Positions 16,148-24,545 of a stretch of 31,561 nucleotides of DNA are shown piece after piece. The notes beneath the pieces are model-generated. The model did not search any database. It was not told where the DNA came from and saw nothing but the letters and a program-made list of their open reading frames with translations. Position 1 is the stretch's first letter; the number at the start of each line of letters is the position of its first letter. Location: assembly GCA_934229395.1 (NCBI GenBank), contig CAKQDL010000018.1, forward strand, positions 1-31,561, given 5' to 3'. Position numbers and translations under genes: made by a program. The stretch is from an uncultured Peptococcaceae bacterium (lineage in GTDB: Bacteria > Bacillota > Peptococcia > Peptococcales > Peptococcaceae).

Positions 16148-16693
16148 TTAAAGGAGGGTTGGAATTAATAAGTCTGAAGGAGATGGAATAACTTCTGCAT
16201 TAACGAGCACGCCATTTTCCTGTGCGATAGCAACACCGGCATCATGACCTGCTTTAACAGCTGCCACGTCACCAGTGTAAGTAAAGTAAGCCTTTCCACC
16301 TAAGCCATTGCCAAGGCGAAGCTCAATGGCTTCTACCTCTGCGGCTTTTAGGATGGCATCTGCACTAACAATCATTGTTGCTATAGAGAAGGATTCCATA
16401 ATCCCAACGGCTTGCACACGTTCTGGCATGGTGGCACCTGTAATTGCTGGGAAAACGCCAGGATCTACATTTGGAATAAGCAAGGAGTCAATAAAGAATT
16501 CCTCTGCTAGACGTTTACCTATATCTACGGATGCTTCTACTGCTGCGACACTTCCATAAACAATAGCAATGTATTTACCTGGGCAAGTCGATGCAGCAGT
16601 GGCAATTTCTACATCAGAAATTTTTACCATTTGGTCTGCTACATAAATCCCTCTGGCAATGCTATTGAATTCTACCATTCCAATTGCCCGCAT
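16148..16693 (-). CDS. PduT-like trimeric shell protein with a predicted pore [4Fe-4S] site
   Basis: This 181-residue protein has two BMC domains (about residues 1-85 and 92-175) and should form a pseudohexameric trimer. It matches PduT in order and motifs: AIGMVEFNSIARGIYVAD, then STCPGKY with Cys37, a middle PAITG segment, and QAVGIMESFSIATMIVSADA starting the second domain. In PduT the equivalent Cys (residue 38) from three subunits binds a [4Fe-4S] cluster in the central pore. It lies directly after the PduS-like gene with a 1-bp gap, and PduS and PduT are known partners. Together they are expected to pass electrons across the shell. AAGGAG lies 8 nt before the ATG. Confidence 0.9.
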   Translation of the reverse strand: MRAIGMVEFNSIARGIYVADQMVKISDVEIATAASTCPGKYIAIVYGSVAAVEASVDIGKRLAEEFFIDSLLIPNVDPGVFPAITGATMPERVQAVGIMESFSIATMIVSADAILKAAEVEAIELRLGNGLGGKAYFTYTGDVAAVKAGHDAGVAIAQENGVLVNAEVIPSPSDLLIPTLL

Positions 16694-16694
16694 C

Positions 16695-18023
16695 TTACAC
16701 GCTCCTTATTTCAATATAATCTGCTGTAACTGCTACAACAGTGCCATTGATGCTTGAATGAATTGCTGCACCTAGTTGATCTTCTTGAACGCGCCCAATC
16801 ATTTGGCCCTTTTGTACCATATCGCCAACTGCAACACACGCCGTAGCCGGTGCGCCGACGTGTTGACGCGTTTGAATGCGAATAAACTGTGGCACAATGG
16901 TGGTTTCACTCATCGGTGCCGCTTGGTCGAAGTTACTTAAACCCAAACGAGCAATCAATCGCTTACTTGGTACTTGACGATATTTTCTTATATTTCTTGC
17001 TTCAAACTCCGTCTTTTCCGGCTTGTAGCGCAAGTTTTCTTGTGCCAATAAGCTTTTGAAGTAGAGATTTGCCATTTTTGGATGCAAACCTGCTGGGCAA
17101 GAAAAGAGTTCGCATAAGTTGCACTGGCAACATAGCTGTGCAATTTTTTGACGCTCTAGGTTATCAAGCTGATAATTTTGTGCCACCATCATTTTGTGTG
17201 GTGCCACATTATGTCCTAATAGATAACGTGGGCACAAATCGGTGCACATACGGCATTGCTCACACGCTGCTCTGTTCACCCTCTTCGCTTGATCCATCGT
17301 GGTGGTTTTCTTTTTGATGAGGGGATGGTTTTTATCCAAAACAACAAAGCCCTTGTTTTTCTTTGTCACATAACCATCCAAATTGTCTAAAACCGGACCC
17401 ATCATTGGACCGCCATCAATAACTGCATAGTTACTAAAATCTTGAATCCCACTAAGACGCAATACGTCAATGATTGGTGTCCCTACTGGCACGCAGACTG
17501 TAATTGGATTTGGTACATTCCCAGCGATGGTAATGTATTTTTCTGTAACGGCAAGGCCTTGCGCAGCTTTAAAAATATTTAAAGACGTTTCCGAATTGAC
17601 AACCACGCAACCAACCATAATTGGAATCCCAGCTTCTGGCACAACACGACCGGTTAACTCATACACGAGCACTTGTTCATCGCCAGCTGGGTACATATCT
17701 GGCAACAGACCAACTTCTACAAACTCAGCGAGCCCTAGCGCTTGAATACGCTCATGTAATTTTTCAATAACAGCACCATGTTTTTTCTTAATACCAATAA
17801 TGGCTTTTTGTGCAGATACCGCTCTCCCTGCCATGGCAAAACCTTGAATGATTTCGTCTGTCTTCATAGCCATAAGCTGCTGATCCACACGTAGCAAGGG
17901 TTCACACTCGGCAGCATTCATTAAAATAAATTCTGCTTGAGAGGTGAGCTTTGCGTGTGTTGGGAAGCCTGCACCCCCTGCGCCAATAACGCCAGCTTCT
18001 TTAATCTGCTGAATAAGCTCCAT
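16695..18023 (-). CDS. PduS-like Fe-S flavoprotein (RnfC/SLBB family)
   Basis: This protein of about 442 residues starts with an FMN/NADH-binding module of the complex I 51-kDa type (GVIGAGGAGFPTHAK, residues about 11-25; NAAECEPLL), followed by an SLBB-like region. It then carries two ferredoxin-type clusters, CEQCRMCTDLCP and CCQCNLCELFSCP, and ends with a biotinyl-like barrel (AVGDMVQKGQMIGRV). PduS-type proteins oxidise NADH and pass electrons on; in the propanediol system PduS reduces cobalamin and binds PduT. CutC needs no cobalamin, so redox balance or cluster chemistry is a better guess here. The start at 18023 has GAGGTG 5 nt upstream. A true RnfC would be next to rnfD/G/E/A/B, and none are present. 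Confidence 0.9.
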   Translation of the reverse strand: MELIQQIKEAGVIGAGGAGFPTHAKLTSQAEFILMNAAECEPLLRVDQQLMAMKTDEIIQGFAMAGRAVSAQKAIIGIKKKHGAVIEKLHERIQALGLAEFVEVGLLPDMYPAGDEQVLVYELTGRVVPEAGIPIMVGCVVVNSETSLNIFKAAQGLAVTEKYITIAGNVPNPITVCVPVGTPIIDVLRLSGIQDFSNYAVIDGGPMMGPVLDNLDGYVTKKNKGFVVLDKNHPLIKKKTTTMDQAKRVNRAACEQCRMCTDLCPRYLLGHNVAPHKMMVAQNYQLDNLERQKIAQLCCQCNLCELFSCPAGLHPKMANLYFKSLLAQENLRYKPEKTEFEARNIRKYRQVPSKRLIARLGLSNFDQAAPMSETTIVPQFIRIQTRQHVGAPATACVAVGDMVQKGQMIGRVQEDQLGAAIHSSINGTVVAVTADYIEIRSV

Positions 18024-18037
18024 TTTCACACCTCAAT

Positions 18038-18304
18038 TTATTCAAATTGGCAATCGTCATCTATAATGCCTACAACAACTGCATCTACCGGAATATCATC
18101 ATCGCCCAACATTTTTCTGGCGGAGGACCCTGTGGTAATAATCACACGATCACCAATTCCGGCACTAATAATATCTACTACGATTATTTTTTTGCCTGAT
18201 TCTGTTCCGGCTCCAATAATTTCAGCTTGCATCAACTTCAAGCCACTAAGGGCATCTGCTTTTCTTGTTGACCAAATGTGATTCGTTAGTACTGCTGTTA
18301 ACAT
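18038..18304 (-). CDS. EutN/CcmL-type pentameric vertex protein (BMC-P)
   Basis: This 88-residue protein caps the vertices of the polyhedral shell as a pentamer. The OB-like pattern is clear: AVLTNHIWSTRKADALSGLK, then IIVVDIISAGIGDRVIITTG and SSARKM, and finally PVDAVVVGIID. It is the only vertex protein in the operon. Its start overlaps the end of the GrpU-like gene by 7 bp, suggesting translational coupling, and no strong AGGAGG is present. It ends 14 bp before the chosen PduS-like start. Confidence 0.95.
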   Translation of the reverse strand: MLTAVLTNHIWSTRKADALSGLKLMQAEIIGAGTESGKKIIVVDIISAGIGDRVIITTGSSARKMLGDDDIPVDAVVVGIIDDDCQFE

Positions 18305-18606
18305 CTCTTGTACGCACCGCCTTCCGTTTCCTGCTGAATCTGATGGAGGGCCGCTTCTACTGAAGAGGTATCACCAAAGAGTGCCAAAAGAATCATGTTT
18401 TGTGGACAGCTCCCCTTGATGTCTTCTACTGTTACCCCTACGGCTTTTTCAGCAATGTCCGCGGCTACAATCATATCAATGAGCTTCCCCTGTACCAAAC
18501 CGATGGCATCCATGCATTCTGGACGAACGGTTTGCTGTGATCCTTTTCTGCGCAAGAGTATATCTACAGTACCTTGAGAAGGGGATTTGATGATTCTAAT
18601 ATCCAT
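18298..18606 (-). CDS. GrpU-like BMC shell protein with a pore cysteine
   Basis: This is a divergent one-domain BMC protein of about 102 residues. It begins with an extra strand pair (MDIRIIKSPSQGTVDILLRR) and then a BMC-like core (DAIGLVQGKLIDMIVAADIA; FGDTSSVEAALHQIQ). The loop that normally lines the pore reads KGSCPQNM, with Cys67. GrpU-type proteins of glycyl radical microcompartments carry a Cys-Pro pore motif of this kind that can bind an Fe-S cluster. I prefer the ATG at 18606 because AGGTGG lies 5 nt upstream; a GTG three codons earlier is possible. It lies between the EutJ-like gene and eutN. With the PduT-like protein it gives two shell proteins with predicted redox sites. Confidence 0.8.
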   Translation of the reverse strand: MDIRIIKSPSQGTVDILLRRKGSQQTVRPECMDAIGLVQGKLIDMIVAADIAEKAVGVTVEDIKGSCPQNMILLALFGDTSSVEAALHQIQQETEGGAYKRC

Positions 18607-18615
18607 CTTGGCCAC

Positions 18616-19458
18616 CTACTCTTCCACTGCCTGACAGCTTAGAGCAATACCCAGCGGCGTAACGAACATAGGATTATGTGGTTTGTGTGTCGGTACACCA
18701 GTCTTTTTTTCAATCATGGTTTCAATACCTGTGAAACAGCAGGTCCCACCAACGAGAGATAAATCATCCACCTGATAATCTGCAATGTGTTTACTAATAA
18801 TGGAGGATACCTTTTCTATGACAGGCTTAAGCACAGGCATCAATTCTCTGTGATGAGCTTCATTTCTTTTGTAGAGTTCTGCCTCTGCAAAGGATTTACC
18901 ATAAGCACCTGCAACTACGAGAGAAAAATGGGTACCGCCTGTGGCTTCATCGGCAATGTAAACCACTTCGCCATCCTTAAAAATGGAAATCCCCGTTGTG
19001 CCACCGCCAATATCTACCACTGCGCCATTTTTCATGCGCAATACCAAATTTGCCGCGGTAGATTCATCTAGGAGATTGGTGCACTCAAAGCCGGCACCTT
19101 CGATTACATTTTTAACAGCACCACCGTCTAAGGCATCAGTTCCAGGAGGAATCGCACCAGCTGCGTTAATAAGCTCTACGCCAAGCTTTTCTTCAATCTC
19201 TTCTTTTAATTCACGCACAATCTGTACCGCGCCAATATAGTCAACGACCATGCCATCGCGCACAACATCGGCATAACGATAAGCACCTGCTACCGGTTCT
19301 TTGTTTTCATCCAACACTGCAACAACAACGCAAGCTGTGCCTAGATCCACACCGGTGTAATATAAGGAGGAAGCTTTTTTGATTGGTTTTTCGATGGCAG
19401 CTTCAAATGCTTCGACCATTTTGTCGCAGTACTCAAAGGTTACATTTTTCTCTGACAT
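18616..19458 (-). CDS. EutJ-like Hsp70/actin-fold chaperone
   Basis: This 280-residue protein has the ASKHA ATPase motifs: phosphate 1 YYTGVDLGTACVVVAVLDE, phosphate 2 AVVDIGGGTTGISIF and adenosine LVGGTCCFTGIETMI. It lacks a substrate-binding domain, as EutJ does. EutJ-type proteins occur in many eut, pdu and glycyl radical loci and are thought to help enzyme folding or assembly. I start it at the ATG at 19458 because AGGAGG lies 6 nt upstream; an ATG eight codons earlier has no ribosome binding site. It overlaps the EutT-like gene by 19 bp. Confidence 0.92.
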   Translation of the reverse strand: MSEKNVTFEYCDKMVEAFEAAIEKPIKKASSLYYTGVDLGTACVVVAVLDENKEPVAGAYRYADVVRDGMVVDYIGAVQIVRELKEEIEEKLGVELINAAGAIPPGTDALDGGAVKNVIEGAGFECTNLLDESTAANLVLRMKNGAVVDIGGGTTGISIFKDGEVVYIADEATGGTHFSLVVAGAYGKSFAEAELYKRNEAHHRELMPVLKPVIEKVSSIISKHIADYQVDDLSLVGGTCCFTGIETMIEKKTGVPTHKPHNPMFVTPLGIALSCQAVEE

Positions 19459-20126
19459 TCTTTTCCTCCTATCGTCAAACAAATGAGTTGTGAGAGTCTA
19501 TTTACAATTTGGTTTAACTTGCTACGCACATTGTCCATATTCGACTGTGTCCACTGCGCCATTTCTAATTCTTTCTCAAAGAGCTGTATTTGACTTTTTA
19601 GTTGGTCTAGCATCAAGATGGAACGACCTTTTTCTAATTGAAGATGGAACTCTGTAATATTAATGCAATCATCCAAAACACTGGAATGGTTTGCCTCATT
19701 AATACCTTGGCATGGTGTACAGCATAAATCTGCTACCTCGCATTTTCCATCAACCATTAAGCCAAGCAAAGAAAACTGTCTACCCAGTTCGGTGAGCTGT
19801 TGCGCCAGACGCAAATCATAGGCCATGACGTCCTGCGCTACCAGTATAAATTGTGGCTTGATTGTTTTTATTTTTAAATAAACCCATGCTTTTGCATCGT
19901 CCGACAACGCTGCTTCATCTTCATTCATGTCATGAGCTGCGTTTTCTCTTACTTCCTTTGCCACGGGTGCGGTTTGGACGTTTTCTTTGTTGTACATATC
20001 CACACCTAGGTCTAGCAGAAATTGTCGCGCGCTCGGTGTCAATCGTTCGTCTTCTTGTAGTGCGTAGGTTTTGAATGGCTTTTGTTTATATAAAGCTCTT
20101 AATTCATACTCTGTAACAAATTTCAT
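19440..20126 (-). CDS. EutT-like protein with a CCxxC motif, role unclear
   Basis: This 228-residue protein begins like EutT (MKFVTEYELRALYKQKPF, then ERLTPSARQFLLDLGVD). It continues through a helical region with CEVADLCCTPC and a helical end (NITEFHLQLEKGRSILMLDQ). EutT is a corrinoid adenosyltransferase whose metal site is H-x11-CC-x2-C. Here the CCxxC is present, but the residue 12 before it is Leu rather than His, and an extra Cys lies six before. CutC does not use B12, so the protein may have lost or changed its activity. It could instead handle a metal or Fe-S cluster. It overlaps the EutP-like gene by 4 bp (ATGA), and AGGAGG is 7 nt before the ATG. Confidence 0.7.
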   Translation of the reverse strand: MKFVTEYELRALYKQKPFKTYALQEDERLTPSARQFLLDLGVDMYNKENVQTAPVAKEVRENAAHDMNEDEAALSDDAKAWVYLKIKTIKPQFILVAQDVMAYDLRLAQQLTELGRQFSLLGLMVDGKCEVADLCCTPCQGINEANHSSVLDDCINITEFHLQLEKGRSILMLDQLKSQIQLFEKELEMAQWTQSNMDNVRSKLNQIVNRLSQLICLTIGGKECQRKM

Positions 20127-20575
20127 TCAATTCCCTCCTTTAATGCCTGCAAATATTCAAGCAAGACTCTCACACCTTGACCATTTTTTAAATCTATTTC
20201 AAAATAGGGCTCTTTGATACCAAGTTGTCTTAACTGATTGTGTAATATCTCACTGTTTTCCGTCGCTTCTTCACAATGACTAATCACGCCAACGATTGGG
20301 CATCGAAAAGCTTTGGCGAAACCATGAGAATAAACGATATCTTTTTTTCTCTGATCTAGCATCATCACTATGCACCAAGCGTCTTGACCTAGGGCGATAA
20401 GATGGCGATACATCCATCTGTTTTCTAGGTAGCCACTGGGTACATCAATTGTATCGAGCCTATAGATGGCATCCTGTGTTTTTCTCAAGCGACGATGGTC
20501 TTTATTTATGGCATTCGCCAAAGAGCTTTTTCCACAGCCACATGGACCTATAACCATGATACGTTTCTTCTTCAT
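20123..20575 (-). CDS. EutP/PduV-like P-loop NTPase
   Basis: This 150-residue small GTPase-like protein has a clear Walker A, VIGPCGCGKSS (residues 8-18), and the DTIDVPSGYLENRWMYRHLI segment typical of EutP/PduV. The usual G4 motif (T/NKxD) is replaced by SHCE, so guanine specificity is doubtful. EutP has been reported to have acetate kinase activity in ethanolamine breakdown, and PduV associates with microcompartments. It is coupled by ATGA overlaps to both neighbours, the EutS-like shell gene upstream and the EutT-like gene downstream. Confidence 0.85.
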   Translation of the reverse strand: MKKKRIMVIGPCGCGKSSLANAINKDHRRLRKTQDAIYRLDTIDVPSGYLENRWMYRHLIALGQDAWCIVMMLDQRKKDIVYSHGFAKAFRCPIVGVISHCEEATENSEILHNQLRQLGIKEPYFEIDLKNGQGVRVLLEYLQALKEGIE

Positions 20576-20925
20576 GTTTTTGTAATAGCCACTGTATCAA
20601 AGTACAGCATGTCCGCCAGTGTTTCGATAACGGCACCAAGCGCAGTTTCAACGCTCTGTACATCACCAGATACAACCACCGAACCGGTAAAGCGATCCAA
20701 AAAGCCTATTTCAACGTCAGCTGTCTTTGTCGCAATATCTGCTGCAATAATGGCGCTTTCATAAGGTGTTACATTGATAATCCCAATAGCACCGGTTTCA
20801 TCAATACCAAGACGTTCATAGATATCCGGCATGGGTGATGCTATCACATGTGCCAAGGTCACCTGTTTACCAGGCACTGTTTCTTGGATGATGCGTTCCA
20901 TAGGCTGTTGGTTGATAAAAGCCAT
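20572..20925 (-). CDS. EutS/PduU-like circularly permuted BMC-H shell protein
   Basis: This 117-residue protein has the permuted BMC arrangement of EutS, PduU and the CutR type: an N-terminal strand (RIIQETVPGKQVTLAHVIAS), then GAIGIINVTPYESAIIAADI, and a final GDVQSVETALGAVIETLADM. These proteins form hexamers with a beta-barrel plug over the pore. It immediately follows cutD (21 bp), with GGGTGG before the ATG, and is coupled to the EutP-like gene. Confidence 0.92.
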   Translation of the reverse strand: MAFINQQPMERIIQETVPGKQVTLAHVIASPMPDIYERLGIDETGAIGIINVTPYESAIIAADIATKTADVEIGFLDRFTGSVVVSGDVQSVETALGAVIETLADMLYFDTVAITKT

Positions 20926-20946
20926 CTATAGCCACCCTTTCTATTG

Positions 20947-21885
20947 TTAGTGCCGAACCACGACAACCGGAAAATCTTCGTTTTGTAACCAACCTTCGAT
21001 TCTATCGAGGTCCTCATCACTCAAGCTTGGATCTCCTTCTATAGCGTAATCTAAACCGAGTTGGATGTATTTGTTGACACCCAATTTATGATAAGGCAAC
21101 AAATCAATGCCACGGAAATTTCTAAAATTCTTATAAGGTTGAAGAAAATCAATCACGGCCTGTATTTCTTCCCGGCTATCATTAATCCCTTTTAGTAGAG
21201 GCATACGCACTTTTACATTGGCACGTTTCATCAACAGCATTTCTAAATTTTCCAAAATACGTTCGTTACGCACGCCGGTTAATTCAGCATGTCTGCTTGG
21301 ATCCATGTGCTTGATGTCGAAAAGGAACAAATCAACCACTTCTAAAAATCTAAGGAAATTTTCCTTTTTGGTGTAGCCGCAGGTTTCTATGGCCGTATGC
21401 AGCCCTTCACGCTTGCAAGCCATTAAGAGATTGATGGCTGCTTCTGGCTGTGCAGTGACTTCACCACCACTAAGGGTTACGCCACCACCAGAATGCTCGT
21501 AAAAACTGCGATCTTCTTCTACATAAGCCAACAGCTCGGAGATGGTTGCTTGTTCTCCCGTTATCTTGAGGGCCTCTTGCATACAAACATCAACGCAAGC
21601 GCCGCAACCGATGCATTCGATATCACGCTTAATTTCATGCTTACCTTCCAATGAAATTTGGTGAATCCCTTTTGGACAAGCAGACACGCAAGCACCACAG
21701 TTAACACACACCGTTGGCTTGAACATGATTTGATGCGCGCGTTCTAGACCCTCTGGGTTTGCGCACCACTTGCAACGCAATGGGCACCCTTTAAAGAAAA
21801 TCAAGGTACGGACACCAGGACCGTCGTATAGATTGTACTTTTGCTTGTTGAAAATAAGAGCTTTTCGTTCAATCAAGTCATTCAT
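20947..21885 (-). CDS. cutD: Choline TMA-lyase activating enzyme (radical SAM)
   Basis: This 312-residue radical S-adenosylmethionine enzyme installs the glycyl radical on CutC. The radical SAM cluster motif CPLRCKWC (CxxxCxxC) lies near residue 34. Two further ferredoxin-type clusters follow (CVNCGACVSACPKG and CIGCGACVDVCMQEA), typical of activases of this subclass and absent from pyruvate formate-lyase activase. The SAM-binding GGE motif appears in GGGVTLSGGEVTAQP. It lies 28 bp downstream of cutC, and AAGGAG precedes the ATG. Assignment as CutD rests on its partner CutC. Confidence 0.95.
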   Translation of the reverse strand: MNDLIERKALIFNKQKYNLYDGPGVRTLIFFKGCPLRCKWCANPEGLERAHQIMFKPTVCVNCGACVSACPKGIHQISLEGKHEIKRDIECIGCGACVDVCMQEALKITGEQATISELLAYVEEDRSFYEHSGGGVTLSGGEVTAQPEAAINLLMACKREGLHTAIETCGYTKKENFLRFLEVVDLFLFDIKHMDPSRHAELTGVRNERILENLEMLLMKRANVKVRMPLLKGINDSREEIQAVIDFLQPYKNFRNFRGIDLLPYHKLGVNKYIQLGLDYAIEGDPSLSDEDLDRIEGWLQNEDFPVVVVRH

Positions 21886-21913
21886 GCGCCCATCTCCTTT
21901 CTGTTGGTTTCTA

Positions 21914-24517
21914 TTAAAACTTGGTTAGTACTGTACGACTGATGATTTCATCCTGCACGTCTTTGCAAAGCTCGGTAAAGAAAGCACTGTAGCCTGCAAC
22001 GCGTACAACCAAATCTTTGTAACGTTCAGGATGCTTTTGCGCATCCAGCAAGGTCTTGTTGTCCATATAGTTGAATTGCATTTCACCATTGCCCAAGGAG
22101 CAAGCGGTACGCAAGAGGGTAATGATCCCATTCTCACCTTCTGGCGTATCCAAAAGGCCAGCCATCAATTTGAAGTTGTGAACCATCCCAATGTTCATAT
22201 TGTCATTAGAAAGCTTAGAGATGGATTTGATAATAGCGGTAGGGCCCTTGAAGTCAGCACCTTGGGTTGGGCTGATACCATCAGAAAGCGGCATCCAAGC
22301 TTCACGACCACCAGCAGAGGCGCCGGTCATTTGACCAAATGGCGTATTGTTAGAAATAGACAAGGTACCATGACTCAATACAGAGTAGAGGGTCTTGTAT
22401 TTTCTGTGTTCCATTTCGGTAAAGTTGATGAGATCGGCGGCGATTAAATCGGCGTAATCGTCATCATTACCAAACTTAGGTGCTGCCAAGCAATCCTTCT
22501 TGATGGTTTCAAAGCCAACAAAGTTCGCCTTAAGGGCATCGTTCAATTGCTTCAAGGTGTATTTCTTGTCTTCAAAGACAAGCTTTTTGATGGCTGCCAT
22601 TGCGTCTGCATAGGTAGCAAGACCAGACCAGATAACACCAGGGCCGAAGTTATACATAGCACCACCAGCAGAAACGTCGCGGCCATTTTCCATGCAGCCT
22701 TCATACATGATGGACATGAGTGGCTTTGGTGCCAAGTCACGATGCACACGTTGGGAAATAACGGTTGCAACAGAGGTCCACTTGGTCACATATTTGATTT
22801 GTTCCTTAACAGCCTCTTCAAATTGTTCGTAGCTTTGGTAATGATCCAAGTCGCCCATATCAGGGGTTACTTGCTTGCCATACCAAAGTGGCACACCGTG
22901 ATTTAAGGTGAGCTCAATGCAGATTGGCCATTGAGTATAAGATGTTGAGGTCCATTGATACAAACGACCAGATTTTTGTGGTTCTACGCAACCCATCAAG
23001 CAGTAATCTCTTGCATCTTCAATGGATACACCCTTAGCGAGCATCATTTTGATGTGGGTGTCGTCAAAGTGACAAGCTGGGAAGCCCATCCCTGCGCGAA
23101 CAACATCAACAATCTTCTTCATGTACTTGTGTGGAGATTTGTTGTGAATACGGCAAGCCAAGGATGGTTGGTAAATTTTCACGTGGCGTACGGCATCCAT
23201 CAAAAGATAGGTCAATTCGTTGGTTGCATCGCGGCCTTCGCGGGTAATACCACCTACACACATGTTGACAAATGGTTGATATCCAGCGAAGAATTTGGAA
23301 CCACCTTCGCTGGTAATCCACATCATTTCAGACATTTTTATGAGCATGCAGCCAGCTAATTCAAATGCTTTGAAATTATCGATTGCGCCATTTTCTAAAT
23401 CATTTTTGTAGAATGGGTACATATATTGGTCAACACGGCCAATAGACATACCTGTTTGGTTTTCTTCAACTGGCAAAAGAGATTCGATGGTCCAAACAGC
23501 TTGAATTGCTTCCCAGAAAGATTCTGGCTTATGCGCTGGAACTCTTGCATTCACTTGAGAAATTTGCATGAGTTCGAGCTTACGCTTAGGGTCTGTTTCC
23601 TTTGCTGCCAATTCTGCAGCATAGTTAGCCATACGCTTTGCGTAAATCATAACCCCTTCTGTGGTATCAATAACGGACTTATAGAAATAAATTTTTTCCA
23701 AATCCTCTGGCTTATCATAGCTCAACGCAGCCAAGTGGTCCTTTGCTTCTTGTTGGATATCGAGCATACCCTTTTTCATAAGGATAACGTCGTAACCTGG
23801 GTTAGAGTCACCACCACCATTGAGTGCGTGGTAAGAGCAGTCAGACACAAAAGATTCGCCAGACAATTCCCAAACACCTGCTTCGCGGTATTGGGTTTCG
23901 CAATATTCGTCTACAGACTTGCCTTCCCAAAATGGGAAGAGCTCTTCGCGCATAATGCGTTTATCTTCTTCAGAAATGTAGAATGGATCCTGCGGACGTT
24001 CACCGATGGTATCAATTTCATCCACCATCCAACGCCATGCAATATCAGGAGAAAAAGCACCGGCGCGTGGCGCACCATTTGGCGCACCTACAATCAATTC
24101 ATTGTCTTGAATAACCAAAGGCGCTGTTTCGCAGCAATATTTAAAGCATTTTGCACGCAAAACAATCTTTGGCATACCAGGATTTTCCTTGGTAATTTTT
24201 GTAACAGCGCGGGCTCTGTGTGTTGTAATAGATGGCACTTGCTTTAAGAAGTTTTCTTTTAGCTTTACCAAACGTTCTGTTGGTCCAACTGGTACCCCAT
24301 CTTCATCCACTTCTGTGGTTGCTGCCGCAATAGAGGAATAGTATGGTTCTTTTTGCGCACCATCTTCAACTGCAACACTTTCTTCCTTTTTTATTGAAGG
24401 AACGCTTGAAATTTCGCCTGAAACAGATTCAAACATTTTCATTAAAGATAGGCGTTCCTCTTCTGACATATTTTTGGTTGCCTCAGCAATTTTGCTGGAA
24501 AACTCGCGAATATCCAA
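21914..24517 (-). CDS. cutC: Choline trimethylamine-lyase (glycyl radical enzyme)
   Basis: This 867-residue enzyme splits choline to trimethylamine and acetaldehyde without oxygen. The radical glycine is Gly842 in VRVAGYSAFFTELCKD. The thiyl Cys510 and Glu512 lie in CLMGCVEPQKSGRLYQW. The substrate pocket SYHALNGGGDSNP supplies Tyr229 and Asp237. These residues match the choline-binding set of Desulfovibrio CutC with a constant offset of 21, which argues against a diol or glycerol dehydratase. The extra N-terminus (SEEERLSLMKMFESVSGEIS plus a linker) looks like an encapsulation peptide. The start is TTG, with GAGGT 6 nt upstream. It lies between the Ser-type aldehyde dehydrogenase paralogue and cutD. 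Confidence 0.97.
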   Translation of the reverse strand: MDIREFSSKIAEATKNMSEEERLSLMKMFESVSGEISSVPSIKKEESVAVEDGAQKEPYYSSIAAATTEVDEDGVPVGPTERLVKLKENFLKQVPSITTHRARAVTKITKENPGMPKIVLRAKCFKYCCETAPLVIQDNELIVGAPNGAPRAGAFSPDIAWRWMVDEIDTIGERPQDPFYISEEDKRIMREELFPFWEGKSVDEYCETQYREAGVWELSGESFVSDCSYHALNGGGDSNPGYDVILMKKGMLDIQQEAKDHLAALSYDKPEDLEKIYFYKSVIDTTEGVMIYAKRMANYAAELAAKETDPKRKLELMQISQVNARVPAHKPESFWEAIQAVWTIESLLPVEENQTGMSIGRVDQYMYPFYKNDLENGAIDNFKAFELAGCMLIKMSEMMWITSEGGSKFFAGYQPFVNMCVGGITREGRDATNELTYLLMDAVRHVKIYQPSLACRIHNKSPHKYMKKIVDVVRAGMGFPACHFDDTHIKMMLAKGVSIEDARDYCLMGCVEPQKSGRLYQWTSTSYTQWPICIELTLNHGVPLWYGKQVTPDMGDLDHYQSYEQFEEAVKEQIKYVTKWTSVATVISQRVHRDLAPKPLMSIMYEGCMENGRDVSAGGAMYNFGPGVIWSGLATYADAMAAIKKLVFEDKKYTLKQLNDALKANFVGFETIKKDCLAAPKFGNDDDYADLIAADLINFTEMEHRKYKTLYSVLSHGTLSISNNTPFGQMTGASAGGREAWMPLSDGISPTQGADFKGPTAIIKSISKLSNDNMNIGMVHNFKLMAGLLDTPEGENGIITLLRTACSLGNGEMQFNYMDNKTLLDAQKHPERYKDLVVRVAGYSAFFTELCKDVQDEIISRTVLTKF

Positions 24518-24545
24518 GGTGTTACCTCACTTTCTTTTTTGTGTT

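Noticed and set aside
16695..18023. RnfC subunit of an Rnf ion-pumping complex
   Set aside because: No other rnf genes are present, and the adjacent PduT-like gene points to a PduS role.
21914..24517. Reading the glycyl radical enzyme as pyruvate formate-lyase or a diol/glycerol dehydratase
   Set aside because: The single Cys in GCVEPQKSGR, the SYHALNGGGD pocket and the exact offset of key residues match choline TMA-lyase; pyruvate formate-lyase has a Cys-Cys pair.
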